From: an uncultured Gammaproteobacteria bacterium
GTDB taxonomy: Bacteria; Pseudomonadota; Gammaproteobacteria; Xanthomonadales; Xanthomonadaceae
Length of the DNA: 64,000 bases
NCBI GenBank assembly: GCA_946885735.1
Contig: CAMPGW010000001.1
Span: 1-64,000 of the forward strand
Direction of reading: 5' to 3'
Shown one piece after another: positions 37,260 to 47,300 of the stretch. The first letter of the stretch is position 1, and each line of letters begins with the position of its first letter. The notes beneath the pieces were generated by a model, which was not told the DNA's origin, ran no database searches, and saw only the letters and a list, made by a program, of their open reading frames with translations. A program made the translations under genes and the position numbers.

Positions 37260-38400
37260 GTGGCGGTGGTCGACGCGCATTCTCGACGCCGATGAATGCA
37301 CCGAATCGCGTTCCGCGCACCAGCAGCTGGTAGCTGCCCATGCACAGCGCCAGCGTGGTCGCCACCGCGACCGCGAACTTCGCCGGCCATGGCCAGTCCA
37401 GGTCCATCAGCCGATACTGCAGCGCGAACAGGATCGGCAGGTGCAGCAGGTAGGTCCAGTAGGAGGCGTCGGCGAGGTAGCGCAGCACGGCATGGCGGCG
37501 GTCCAGCAGGTGCCAGCCCAGGATGAGGCAGGCGAGCGTCATCCACGCGCCGATGTACGCCTCGAGCAGCGCGAGGGCCCAGGGGAACCACGAGTGCGCC
37601 GCACCTGCGGCTTGCCGGGTCACGCCGAGCCAGAACACCAGATACAGCAGCACGCTGGCGGCGACCAGCCACGGCGCGACGGGACGCAGTCGGGCGATCG
37701 CCGCTTCGTGCCCGTGCAGCAGATAGCCGAAAGCGAAGCAGGGGCCGAAGTAACCGATGGCCCAGAACTGCGGCAACAGGCTCTCCGGCGCGGGATGCGG
37801 CGCGGTGACGGCGGCGAGCGAGGGTACCAGCAGCAGGGGCAGCAGTCCCAACTGCCAGCCTGGGCGTAGACGACGCAGGCGCGCGGCGATCGCACCCATC
37901 CCGAGCGTGCGCGCCGACCACACCAGCACGCAGAACAGCATCAGGTAGTACAGGAACCACAGGTGCGCCGTGCCCGGCGGTTGCGCGGGCAGGTCCGGCA
38001 TCAGCGCGTAGGGCCGGATCATCGCCAGCAGCGGCGAGGGATGCTGCACGGTGATCGCCGCCTGCAGCGTGGCGTGCTTGAGCGCGAGGTAGGTCGGCGG
38101 CAGGAACAGCAGGAAGGGCAGGCCGACCCGCCGCACACGGTTGCGCAGCATGCCGCCGACGCCGCGCATCGCCACCAGCCGTGCGGCAAAGTAGCCGGCG
38201 ACCAGGAAGAACAGCGGCATCCGGAACAGGTGCACGAACCACAGGCCCGCATCCAGCGCGACCGATTGCGCGCGGTCCGCGGTCGGCACGAAGTCGTGGG
38301 CGAGCGCGCTGTAGGCCAGCCCGGCGTGGAAGAGCACGCCGGCGAACATCGCCAGAGCGCGCAGGTTGTCCATCGCGTGCAGGCGCCCGGAACCGGCCAC
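37234..38400 (-). CDS. Acyltransferase-3 family membrane protein
   Basis: A 388-residue integral membrane protein with about ten hydrophobic segments. The N-terminus RLHAMDNLRALAMFAGVLFHAGLAYS and FRMPLFFLVAGYFAARL are hallmarks of the acyltransferase-3 family, which moves acyl groups onto glucans, lipopolysaccharide or peptidoglycan sugars at the inner membrane. The histidine in VLFHAG and the R in the FRMPLFF segment are the usual active-site residues. The start is GTG at 38400, eleven bases after the ABC permease stop, so it is the last gene of the GntR-ABC operon. Its end overlaps the Crp/Fnr gene on the other strand. Confidence 0.82.
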   Translation of the reverse strand: MAGSGRLHAMDNLRALAMFAGVLFHAGLAYSALAHDFVPTADRAQSVALDAGLWFVHLFRMPLFFLVAGYFAARLVAMRGVGGMLRNRVRRVGLPFLLFLPPTYLALKHATLQAAITVQHPSPLLAMIRPYALMPDLPAQPPGTAHLWFLYYLMLFCVLVWSARTLGMGAIAARLRRLRPGWQLGLLPLLLVPSLAAVTAPHPAPESLLPQFWAIGYFGPCFAFGYLLHGHEAAIARLRPVAPWLVAASVLLYLVFWLGVTRQAAGAAHSWFPWALALLEAYIGAWMTLACLILGWHLLDRRHAVLRYLADASYWTYLLHLPILFALQYRLMDLDWPWPAKFAVAVATTLALCMGSYQLLVRGTRFGAFIGVENARRPPPLTTAAASP

Positions 38401-38410
38401 GGCCGCGAAC

Positions 38411-39097
38411 TCAGTAGAACGCGGGCTTGCGGCAGTGCACCCAGCCGGTGCCGGCCAGCAGCGCGACGCTCGCCACCGCCTGCACCAGCAGGATCAACAG
38501 CGCCGCCGGGCTCCAGATCACGAGTTCGCCGCGCGCCACTTCGCTGATGGACGGGATCTGGCCCAGCATCATGATGAAGGGATTGATCAGCACCATGCTG
38601 CCGATCATGGCGAAGGTGTTCCAGCCTTCCGACTCGACCGCCATGGCCACGCTCAGCGACAGGCTGTAGGCGAGCGCGATGAAGCCGAACAACAGGGTCG
38701 CGAACACGATCAGCCCGTCCGGCAGCGGCGTGAAGGCGACGACCGCGAGGGTGCCGAGGAACATCACCAGGAAGGGCACCAGGAAGGTGACCAGGTTGCC
38801 CACCAGCTTGGCCAGGTAGAAGTCCAGCGGCGTCACCGGCAGGCTCATCACGAAGGCGAGGGTGCGTTCCTTGCGCTCGACCAGCAGCGAGGTGGAGATC
38901 GAGAAGCAGGCCGCGGCGACCAGCACGATGATCAGCAGCAGCGAGCCGAGGTAGAAGCTCCAGGGCTTGGCCATGCCGAGCAGGCACAGCGCGACGATGC
39001 CGCCGGTGACATAGGCGGCCATCTGCTTCTGGAACAGGATCCAGTCCTTGGCGACGAGTTGCCGGATGACCGGCAGGTTCAGGGCGGGCAGGCTCAT
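38411..39097 (-). CDS. ABC-2 type transporter permease
   Basis: A 228-residue membrane protein with six predicted helices. It starts MSLPALNLPVIRQLVAKDWILFQKQM, typical of ABC-2 permeases with an amphipathic N-terminal helix, and contains LLVERKERTLAFVMSLPVTPLDFYLAKLVGNL, the conserved cytoplasmic loop that meets the ATPase. It overlaps the ATPase gene by four bases (ATGA). With the YtrA-type regulator upstream the set resembles envelope-stress ABC exporters of unknown substrate. Confidence 0.85.
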   Translation of the reverse strand: MSLPALNLPVIRQLVAKDWILFQKQMAAYVTGGIVALCLLGMAKPWSFYLGSLLLIIVLVAAACFSISTSLLVERKERTLAFVMSLPVTPLDFYLAKLVGNLVTFLVPFLVMFLGTLAVVAFTPLPDGLIVFATLLFGFIALAYSLSLSVAMAVESEGWNTFAMIGSMVLINPFIMMLGQIPSISEVARGELVIWSPAALLILLVQAVASVALLAGTGWVHCRKPAFY

Positions 39098-39978
39098 GCG
39101 ACGGCTCCGGCGCGTACGGTGGTGACGAAGATGTCTTCCAGGCTCATGCTCTCGCTGCTGCGGACTTCGAGGCCGCGATCCTGCAGGCGCGCGAGCAGTG
39201 CATCGCTGTAGCGGCGCACCTTCAGTTCGAGCAGCGAACCGTCCTGGCGGGTGGCGGCGATCTCCGGCCACGGACTTTCGTCGCCGGGCCAGGGCCCGAG
39301 GCAGACGATGCGGCGCCAGTCCTCGAGGAAGCTCTCCTTGTCCTTGCTGGCCAGCAGCCGGCCCTGGTGCACGAAGCTGATCGAGTCGGCCAGCTGCTCG
39401 ATGTCGCGGGTGTTGTGCGAGGAGAACAGCACGCTGCGCGCCTCGTCGCGCAGGATGTCGGCGATCGCCTCGAGCACTTCGTCGCGCGCGACGGGGTCCA
39501 GGCCGGTGGTCGGCTCGTCGAGCAGCAGCAGGCGCGGGCGGCGGGCGAAGTTCAGCAGCAGCAGCGCCTTCACCCGCTGGCCGTGCGAGAAGCCGCCGAC
39601 CGCCTGCTGCGGGCGCAGGTCGAAGCGGCGCAACAACTCCGTCGCGTAGGTTTCGTCCCAGCCGGGATAGATGGCGCGGATGAAATCCATGTGCCAGCGC
39701 AGGGTCTGGCTGGCGTACAGGCGCATGTCTTCGGAAGCCAGGCCGAGCTGGCGCTTGACCGCGACCTGCTGCGCCGGCATCTCGTGCCCGAGTACCTGCA
39801 AGGTGCCGGCGTCGGCGCGCGCCAGGCCGCTGAGCAGGCGCAGCAAGGTGGTCTTGCCGGCGCCGTTGACGCCGACCAGGCCCATCACCTCGCCCTCCGG
39901 CATGCGCAGCGTGATGTCCTGCAGGGCGAAGTCGTCGTAGCGCTTGCTGACCCCGGTGAGGGCGAAGGCGTCGGTCAT
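39094..39978 (-). CDS. ABC transporter ATP-binding protein
   Basis: A 294-residue ATPase that powers the adjoining permease. Walker A is GVNGAGKTTLL, the Q-loop region is QLGLASEDMRLY, the signature is GGFSHGQRVKALLLLNFARRP, and Walker B is LLLLDEPTTGLDPVARDEV with the switch histidine in FSSHNTRDIEQL. The signature reads FSHGQ in place of LSGGQ, as in YtrB-type ATPases. The C-terminal 75 residues beyond the core are unassigned. Start and stop overlap both neighbours by four bases. Confidence 0.9.
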   Translation of the reverse strand: MTDAFALTGVSKRYDDFALQDITLRMPEGEVMGLVGVNGAGKTTLLRLLSGLARADAGTLQVLGHEMPAQQVAVKRQLGLASEDMRLYASQTLRWHMDFIRAIYPGWDETYATELLRRFDLRPQQAVGGFSHGQRVKALLLLNFARRPRLLLLDEPTTGLDPVARDEVLEAIADILRDEARSVLFSSHNTRDIEQLADSISFVHQGRLLASKDKESFLEDWRRIVCLGPWPGDESPWPEIAATRQDGSLLELKVRRYSDALLARLQDRGLEVRSSESMSLEDIFVTTVRAGAVA

Positions 39979-40382
39979 GGCGTGGCTGCTCCGGAAGGGG
40001 CGTGGGAGGATTCGGATTCGGGCTCGGCGAGCAGCGCCAGCAGGTCTTGGCGCGACAGTCCCAGGCGCGCGGCGCAGGCCAGCAGGGCGGCCAGGTGCTG
40101 GTCGAGTTCGGCACGCAGCAGGTGCGTTGAAAGGTCACGCGAATCGGCGACGAAGGAGCCCATGCCGTGGCGGGTGACGATGACGCCGGCCAGCGCCAGT
40201 TCAGCGTAGGCGCGCTTGACGGTGATGACGCTGACCCGGCAGGCGCTGGCGAGGTCGCGGATCGAGGGCAGGGCGTCGCCCGGCGCCCAATCGCCGGCGA
40301 TCACCTTGGCGGTGATGGCGTCGACGATCTGCTGGTACATGGGGGTCCCGTCGCTGGGCGACAGGATCAGCGGGGTGGTCAT
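39975..40382 (-). CDS. GntR-family regulator, YtrA type
   Basis: A 135-residue repressor. The GntR winged helix fills residues 12-80: PMYQQIVDAITAKVIAGDWAPGDALPSIRDLASACRVSVITVKRAYAELALAGVIVTRHGMGSFVA. The short helical C-terminus (about 45 residues) lacks the large ligand domain of FadR or HutC types, which is the mark of YtrA regulators that control their own ABC transporter operons. A strong inverted repeat starts ten bases before its start codon and is the probable binding site, so the operon is likely autorepressed. Confidence 0.9.
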   Translation of the reverse strand: MTTPLILSPSDGTPMYQQIVDAITAKVIAGDWAPGDALPSIRDLASACRVSVITVKRAYAELALAGVIVTRHGMGSFVADSRDLSTHLLRAELDQHLAALLACAARLGLSRQDLLALLAEPESESSHAPSGAATP

Positions 40383-40391
40383 CCGGAGCTA

Positions 40392-40423
40392 CTGTGCATA
40401 CTTGATATGCACAGTATGCACAG
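40392..40423 (-). promoter_or_regulatory. Operator of the GntR-ABC operon
   Basis: CTGTGCATA (40392-40400) and TATGCACAG (40406-40414) form a perfect nine-base inverted repeat with a five-base centre. A second TATGCACAG follows at once (40415-40423), giving three half-sites. It lies ten bases upstream of the regulator start, where binding would block the operon promoter. Confidence 0.75.
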
Positions 40424-40455
40424 CACTCCGGGGGCTGTAAAGGGGGCGTGAGGTC

Positions 40456-40737
40456 TCAGTGCTGGGTGGGCGCCGCGTCCTCGTCCTTGGGCGTCATCTC
40501 GCCGACCAGTTCCTCCAGCGCGCTGATCTCCGCATCCAGCGAATCGTGCAGCTCGCCCTGGCGCGTCATCAGTTCTTCGATGCGGTCGGTGTGGTGCAGC
40601 TTCTTGAGCTCGCCGTCGAACAGCATCCATTGCGCGGTCAGGCGCTCGACGTTGTTCTTGGCGTAGTGGCGCATTTCCTTGAGCTGGCTCACCACGTCGT
40701 TCACCTGCTCGAGCGGCGACTTGTTCTCGGCGGTCAT
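40456..40737 (-). CDS. Small helical protein of unknown function
   Basis: A 93-residue acidic, almost wholly helical protein (LEQVNDVVSQLKEMRHYAKNNVERLTAQWMLFDGELKKL and TRQGELHDSLDAEISALEELVGEM) with coiled-coil character and no cysteine or signal peptide. I chose the ATG at 40737 because a strong GGAGGT lies five bases before it; an ATG at 40752 overlaps that site. No family is recognised. It lies upstream of the GntR operon and downstream of kinase paralogue 3, on the same strand as both. Confidence 0.65.
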   Translation of the reverse strand: MTAENKSPLEQVNDVVSQLKEMRHYAKNNVERLTAQWMLFDGELKKLHHTDRIEELMTRQGELHDSLDAEISALEELVGEMTPKDEDAAPTQH

Positions 40738-40809
40738 GGCTACCTCCTTCAACGGGACGAATCGGCCCTCAGGCTACCCGCGTGAAGCTGGCTGTCGCCC
40801 CAACGGCCG

Positions 40810-43254
40810 TCAGCCCGGCAGTTTGACCTCGAACTTGATCTTCGCAAGCTGATCCGGCGCGGTGCCGATGCTGCGCAGGAAAGGCAGCCAGCGCGGGTCG
40901 CCGTGCAGCTTTTCCATGAAGAGGCTGGTATGGGCGAACTTGACTTCGGGGTCTTCGATGGCGCGGGCACGCTCCAGCCAGGCGAAGGCCTGGTCGACAT
41001 CGCCGCGCAGGGCATAGGCCTCCGCGACTCCGGACGGGTACACCTTGGCGAACTCGGCGATCATGCGCTTCAGTGCGGCGTCCGACTCGGCCCTGCGCCC
41101 CATGGCGAAGTACACCTCGGACTGGACGACCAGGCGCGTGCTTTCATCCGGTTCGAGGCCGGCGTGCTTCAGTGCTTCCACGAGATTGCCGTCCAGCATG
41201 TGCAGCTGGCCGATCACGGTATGGATGTAGGGCGCGTTGGGCGACATGATCATCGCCGTGCGGCAGTGCTCGAGCGCCACCTTGTACCGGCGCACGGCTG
41301 CTTCGGCCGCGCACAACCCGACGTGGGCATTGGAATTGCCCGGATCGATCTTCGCCACCCACCGCCGGACCTTCAGGACTTCGTTCGGCCTGCCCAGCTG
41401 CGCCAGCATCCCGGCGGAATTGGCCAGCACGGGGCCCGAATTGGGGGCCATCGACAGGGCGAGCTCGTAGGCCGCCGCGGCCGCGGGCAAGTTGTTTTCC
41501 TGCACGTGCAGCTGGCCCAGGTAGGTATGCACCACCGCCAGTTGCGGGTCGAGCGCCAGTGCCTTGGCGGCGGCCTCACGAACCAGCGGCTTGACTTGCG
41601 CCGGGGGCATCTCCTGGAATACCAACATGTTGAGGTAGCCGCGGGCGAGGCCGGCCCATGCGCGGCCTTCGGAGGGGCTCTCGGAGATGATGCGCTTGTA
41701 GATGAGGATAGCCTCGTCACGCGCCTCCTTCGTCCGCTGGCTGTTGAGCGCGTTGGCACGCAGCAGGAGCGGGTAGACCTTGGGGTCGGCCTCCTTCATC
41801 TTCGGCGCGCCACCCAGCAGGGTCAGCTTCAACTGGTCCACCACGTTGGCGGCGATCTCGTCCTGCACCTTGAACACGTCGTCGAGCTTGCGGTCGTAGG
41901 TCTGCGACCACAGGTGGGTGCCGTCGCGGGCGCGGATCAGCTGCGCGGTGATGCGCACGGTGTCGCCGGACTTGCGCACGCTGCCTTCCAGCACGGTGGC
42001 CACGTTCAGGGCCTTGCCGATCTCGGGGATCGGCGTCTTGCCGTCGCGGTAGGTGAAGCTGGAGGTGCGCGCGACCACGCGCAACTCGGGGATCTTGGCC
42101 AGCAGGTTCAGCAGCTCCTCCGAGATGCCGTCGGAGAAGTAGGCCTGCTCCTCGTCGGAGCTCATGTTCTGGAACGGGAGCACCGCGATCGAGGGATCGT
42201 TCTTCAGGTCGGGAATCGCGGGCTTGGCGGCGACCGCGGCAACGCCTGCGGCCGGCGCCGCAATGGCGGCCTCCTGCGGCGACCCCATGCGCTGCCATGC
42301 GATCACGCCGGCGGCGAGCAAGGCGATCGCGGTGATGCCGATCGCGATGCGCTGCGTCGGAACCCTGCGACGCACGACCAGCGCCACCGTCGCCATCATC
42401 CCGCTGTTGGAAGTCGTCGTGGCCAGGGGTTCGAGTTGCGCCTGCATGGCTTCGGCACTCTGCCAACGCTCGCCGGGCGACTTGGCGAGCGCGCGCATCA
42501 CCACCGCAGCAAGGCCGGGCGGCACGCCGGGGCGCAGTTCGGTCACCGGCTGCGGCTTGCTGGCCAGGTGCGCGCCCAGCATCTGCTGCGCAGTGCCGGT
42601 GAAGGGCGTGCGCCCGGCCAGCATCTCGTAGCCGACCACGCCGAGTGCATAGATGTCGGCGCGGTGGTCGAGATCGGGTTCGGACGAAGCTTGCTCAGGC
42701 GCCATGTAGGCGGGCGTGCCCAGCGCCGTGCCCATGCTGGTGCTGGACTTGCGGTCGGCGGCGTCGCTGATCGCCTTGGCGATGCCAAAGTCCGTCACCA
42801 CCACGTGCTTCCCGGTGATCAGGATGTTCTCGGGCTTGATGTCGCGGTGCACGATGCCGGCGGCATGCGCGTGCGCCAGGGCATCGGCGACTTCCGACAT
42901 CAGCTTGGCGACATACGGGAACGGGATGGGGTCGTGGCGTTGCAGGCGCTCGCGCAGGCTGTGGCCTTCGACGAAGGGCATGACGTAGTAGAGGAAACCG
43001 TCGGCCTCGCCGGAGTCGTGCATGCCGAGGATGTGCGGGTGGTGGAGGCCCGCGGCGATGCGGATCTCGTCCTCGAAGCGTTCTGGCCCCAGGGCCGCCG
43101 CGACTTGCGGCTTCAGAACCTTGATGGCCACCCGGCGGTGGTGGCGGATGTCCTCGGCCAGGTAGACGGTGGCGGTGCCGCCGATGCCGAGCTCGCGCTC
43201 GATGCGGTATCGGTCTGCCAGGGCAGCGACCAGGCGCTCCGGAATTGAATCCAT
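40810..43254 (-). CDS. Membrane Ser/Thr protein kinase with FlgO/TolB-like and TPR regions (paralogue 3)
   Basis: An 814-residue paralogue of the kinases at 23949 and 31135, starting MDSIPERLVAALADRYRIERELGIGGTATVYLAED. HRDIKPENILITGKHVVVTDFGIAKA and GTPAYMAPEQASSE are intact. The membrane helix is RIAIGITAIALLAAGVIAW. The following segment IAVLPFQNMSSDEEQAYFSDGISEELLNLLAKIPELRV and TPR-like region end with DPRWLPFLRSIGTAPDQLAKIKF. It is closer in text to paralogue 2 than to paralogue 1, and its promoter shares a 15-base block with paralogue 2. It is divergent from the ABC ATPase gene. Confidence 0.9.
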   Translation of the reverse strand: MDSIPERLVAALADRYRIERELGIGGTATVYLAEDIRHHRRVAIKVLKPQVAAALGPERFEDEIRIAAGLHHPHILGMHDSGEADGFLYYVMPFVEGHSLRERLQRHDPIPFPYVAKLMSEVADALAHAHAAGIVHRDIKPENILITGKHVVVTDFGIAKAISDAADRKSSTSMGTALGTPAYMAPEQASSEPDLDHRADIYALGVVGYEMLAGRTPFTGTAQQMLGAHLASKPQPVTELRPGVPPGLAAVVMRALAKSPGERWQSAEAMQAQLEPLATTTSNSGMMATVALVVRRRVPTQRIAIGITAIALLAAGVIAWQRMGSPQEAAIAAPAAGVAAVAAKPAIPDLKNDPSIAVLPFQNMSSDEEQAYFSDGISEELLNLLAKIPELRVVARTSSFTYRDGKTPIPEIGKALNVATVLEGSVRKSGDTVRITAQLIRARDGTHLWSQTYDRKLDDVFKVQDEIAANVVDQLKLTLLGGAPKMKEADPKVYPLLLRANALNSQRTKEARDEAILIYKRIISESPSEGRAWAGLARGYLNMLVFQEMPPAQVKPLVREAAAKALALDPQLAVVHTYLGQLHVQENNLPAAAAAYELALSMAPNSGPVLANSAGMLAQLGRPNEVLKVRRWVAKIDPGNSNAHVGLCAAEAAVRRYKVALEHCRTAMIMSPNAPYIHTVIGQLHMLDGNLVEALKHAGLEPDESTRLVVQSEVYFAMGRRAESDAALKRMIAEFAKVYPSGVAEAYALRGDVDQAFAWLERARAIEDPEVKFAHTSLFMEKLHGDPRWLPFLRSIGTAPDQLAKIKFEVKLPG

Positions 43255-43284
43255 GCCTTACTCCGTCCCCGCGGAATGGCGTTC

Positions 43285-43299
43285 AGGTTAGCACGGGCC
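43285..43299 (-). promoter_or_regulatory. Promoter-like block shared by kinase paralogues 3 and 2
   Basis: Minus strand GGCCCGTGCTAACCT, identical to the block before paralogue 2. The predicted leader is about 24 bases in both. Confidence 0.5.
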
Positions 43300-43428
43300 G
43301 GAAAGCGGTGTTCCCGCGCTTCGTGACCGGGTGCGCAAACGACACACGCGGCCATGACCTGCGGCACGGGGCATTGGCACGCCGGCATCGCTATGGTCTG
43401 GCCACCACCGACCCGCAGGATCCGCGGC

Positions 43429-44343
43429 ATGAACGCTTCCACCCCGCCGCTGGAACTGCGCATCGCGCACCTGTCCAAGACCTACGGCAACGGCGTGCGC
43501 GCGCTCGACGACGTCAGCCTGACCATCCCGCAGGGCATGTACGGGCTGCTCGGCCCCAACGGCGCCGGCAAGTCCACGTTGATGCGCATCCTCGCCACCC
43601 TGCAGCAGCCGGATACGGGCTCGATCCGCCTGGGCGCGCTCGACGTGCTGCGCGAGCCGGATTCGCTGCGCCAGTCGCTGGGCTACCTTCCGCAGGAGTT
43701 CGGCGTGTACCCGAGCGTGACGGCGGAAAGCCTGCTCGATCATTTCGCGATCCTGAAAGGCCTCGTCAACCGCGGCGAGCGCAAGGACGTGGTGGAGGCG
43801 CTGTTGCGCCGCACCAACCTGTGGGAGGCGCGCAAGCGCAAGCTCGGCGGCTACTCCGGCGGCATGCGCCAGCGCTTCGGCGTGGCGGTGGCGCTGCTGG
43901 CCAATCCGAAGTTGCTGATCGTGGACGAGCCCACCGCCGGCCTGGACCCGGCCGAGCGCGTGCGCTTCCTGAACCTGCTCAGCGAGCTGGGCGAGAACAG
44001 CATCGTGATCCTGTCCACGCATATCGTCGAGGACGTCAGCGAACTCTGCACGCGCATGGCGATCATCGACAAGGGCCGCATCCTGCTCGAGGCCGAGCCG
44101 CTGCAGGCCGTGGCCGCGCTGCAAGGGCGCATCTGGCGGCGTCTGGTGGACAAGCAGGACCTGCCGGCCTGCGAGCGCGACTACGCCATCATCTCCACGC
44201 GCATGCTGGCGGGTCGCACGCTGGTCCATGCGATCAGCGACGAGGCGCCGGGGAACGGCTTCGAGCCCGCCGAGCCGGACCTCGAGGACGTCTACTTCTG
44301 CACCATGGCGCGGCACCCGGCCCTGCGCCCGGCAGCGGCCTGA
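43429..44343 (+). CDS. ABC transporter ATP-binding protein of the permease-peptidase pair
   Basis: A 304-residue ATPase with GPNGAGKSTLMRIL (Walker A), YLPQEFGVYPSVTAES (Q-loop), GGYSGGMRQRFGVAVALLANP (signature) and LLIVDEPTAGLDPAERVRF (Walker B), then LSTHIVEDVSELC with the switch histidine. The C-terminal 90 residues are extra and resemble those of other ABC-2 exporters. The ATG at 43429 is chosen over an upstream in-frame ATG at 43354 because homologous proteins start just before ELRIAHLSKTYG. Its stop overlaps the next start (TGATG), so the two are coupled. Confidence 0.88.
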   Translation: MNASTPPLELRIAHLSKTYGNGVRALDDVSLTIPQGMYGLLGPNGAGKSTLMRILATLQQPDTGSIRLGALDVLREPDSLRQSLGYLPQEFGVYPSVTAESLLDHFAILKGLVNRGERKDVVEALLRRTNLWEARKRKLGGYSGGMRQRFGVAVALLANPKLLIVDEPTAGLDPAERVRFLNLLSELGENSIVILSTHIVEDVSELCTRMAIIDKGRILLEAEPLQAVAALQGRIWRRLVDKQDLPACERDYAIISTRMLAGRTLVHAISDEAPGNGFEPAEPDLEDVYFCTMARHPALRPAAA

Positions 44344-47300
44344 TGTTCGCCGAGGTCTTCCGCTTCGAGCTGCGCTACCAGTTGGCCCGCAAGTCCACCT
44401 GGTTCTATTTCCTGCTGCTCAATGCCTTGATCCTGCGCCTGAGCGCGGAATCCTTCTTCGACGGCGCGCGCGCGAACGGATACCCGTACAACGCACCCTT
44501 CGTGCTGGCCTCGGCAGGCATCATCGCCGGCATCTTCGGCATGGTGATGAGCGCGGCGATCGCCGGCGACGCCGCCGCGCGCGACGTGCACCTGCGGATG
44601 GCGCCGCTGATGTACACCTCGCCGGTCGGGCGCGCGGCCTACCTGGGCGGTCGCTTCCTGGCGGTGTTCGTGCTGGTGGCGGTGCTGATGGCCTCTATTC
44701 CGCTGGGCCAGCTCCTGCTGCTGTGGTTGCCGGGCCTGGATCCGGCCCTGGTCGCACCGTTCGAGCCGGCGCGCTACCTGCTGGTCTACGCCTCGCTGAT
44801 GGTGCCGACGGTGTTCGTCACCACCGCGCTGATGTTCGCGGCCGCGCTGCTGGCGCGCCGGGCGATGGCCGCGTTCGCCGTCGCCGCCGGCCTGTTCGTC
44901 TCGGCGATCTTCACCAACGCCGTGTTGGCGCAGACCAAGAACCTGTGGGCGCTGGCGCGCATGCTCGACCCGTTCGCGCTCACCGTGATGTCGGAACTGT
45001 CGCGGCAGCGCACCGTGCTGCAGAAGGGACAGATGCTGATCGGCCTGGAGCCGACCGTGCTGGCCAACCGCGGGCTGTGGATCGCGATCGGTTGCGTGGC
45101 GCTGCTCGGCGCCTATGCGCGCTTCTCCTTCTCGCACGACGGCGCGGCGCGGCGGCCGCGCTGGTGGCCGCGCGGGTGGGTGGGACGTGGCCGCGGCGTC
45201 GCCGATCCGCTGGAAGCGGCCGGTCCGGCCGTGCCGCGCGCCGCGCTGGCGCCGCTGCCGCCGTCCCGGCCACGCTTCGATGCACGCGCCCGCCTGCGCC
45301 AGGTGCTGGCGATCACCGCCACGTCCTTCCGCGAGATCGTCTTCGCGCGCGGTTTCCTGGTGGTGGTCGCGGTGGCGGGCCTGGTGGCGCTCACCGGGCC
45401 GGAGCTCATGGAGCACCTCGGCGTACCGCTGGTGCCGGTCACCGGCATGATCGCGATGGCGCTGGGCAACGCGACCGACTTCTTCGGCTTCGTCGCGCCG
45501 CTGATCTGCGTGTTCTATGCCGGCGAGCTGGTCTGGCGCGAGCGTGACGCCGGCCTCGGGCCGATCGCGGACGCCGCGCCGATCAAGGACTGGGTGCCGC
45601 TGCTGGGCAAGGGGCTCGGCCTGGCGCTGGCGCTGGCGACCTGGCAGGGCCTGCTGATGGCGGCGGGAATCTTCACCCAGTGGCGGATGGAGCACTTCGA
45701 TTTCCAGCCGCTGCTGTGGGTGCAGATGCTGTTCGGGCTGGGTTTGTCGGGCCACCTGCTGTTCGCGGTGGTGGCGATCGCTCTGCACGTGCTGGTGAAC
45801 CAGAAGTTCGCGGGGCACCTGGCGGGCATCGCGGCGTTCGGGTTGATGCTGTTCTCGTCCCAGTTGGGCATCGAGCACACCCTGCTGATCTACAGCGCCG
45901 ACCCCGGCTGGAATTACTCCGACATGCGCGGCTACGGCGGGACGCTCGGCCCGGTGTTGTGGTTCAAGCTGTATTGGGCGGGGTGGGCGCTGCTGCTCGC
46001 GAGCGGCGCGCGACTGCTGTGGGTACGCGGCGCCGAACACGGCGTCGCGCAGCGTTGGGCACAGGCGAGGGCGCGCGTTAGCCGGCCCCTCGCCGCCACT
46101 GCGGCGCTCGCCATGCTGCTGGTGCTGGGCGCCGGCGGCTACATTTTCTACAACACCAACGTACTCAACACGTACGCGAACTCGAAGCAGCGCGAGGCGC
46201 GCCGCGTCGCCTACGAGCGCCGCTACGCCGCCGTCGCCGCGCTACCTCAGCCGCTGCTCGCGTCCCGCACGCTGCGCGTCGAGCTGTACCCGGACCGCGC
46301 CGAGGCGACGATCACCGGCCGCGACGTCCTCGTAAATCGCAGCGAAAGGCCGATCGACACGCTGCACGTCGAGACTGCCGCCGAAGTGGTCGCCGGTCCC
46401 TTGCGCTTCGACCGCGACACGACCTTGGTGGCCGACGATGCCGAGCTACGCCATCGCACGGTGAAGCTGCGGCGGCCGTTGCAACCCGGCGAGTCGCTGG
46501 CGATGGACTACGACCTGCGATTCGGCGGCCGCGGCTTCGGCAACGGCGGCATCCATACCGCGATCACGGCCGGCGCATCGCATTTCGAGCGGGACTGGCT
46601 GCCGACCCTCGGCTACCAGCGCGACCGCGAAATCACCGACGCCGCCGCCCGCCGCGAGCACGGCCTGCCGCCGCGCCCGCCGATCACGCCGCTGGCCGAC
46701 CTCGCCGCCCGCCATGACCCGCGCGGCAACCAGCGCATCCGGGTGGACACCACCATCGGCACCGCCGCCGACCAGGTCGCGGTCGCACCGGGGCAACTGC
46801 AGCGCAGCTGGAGCGAAGGCGGGCGCCGCTACTTCCGCTATGTCACGCCCGAGCCGATCGAGAACGGCTTCGGCATCTATTCGGCGCGCTACGCCATCCA
46901 CGAGACCCGTTGGCGCGACGTCGCCATCCGCATTTACCACCACCCCGCCCACGCGGCGAACGTCGCGCGGATCGCGCAGGGCGTGAAGGCTTCGCTCGAA
47001 CGCTACACGCGCACCATCGGTCCCTATCCGGCACGGCAACTGACGGTGGTCGAGGCCGCCGGCTACAACGTCAGCGCGCGCTCGCATCCCACCAGCATCC
47101 GCATGTTCGAGGGTTACGCGCTGATGAACCCGGACGCCGACTGGCGCAAGGTGGACTTCGCCTTCGCGGTGATGGCGCACGAGATCGCGCACCAGTGGTG
47201 GGGCAACCAGCTCACGCCGGCCAACGTCGCCGGCGCGCCCTTCGTTTCCGAGAGCCTGGCCTGGTACAGCGCGCTGGGCGTGGTGGCGGACGCCAAGGGC

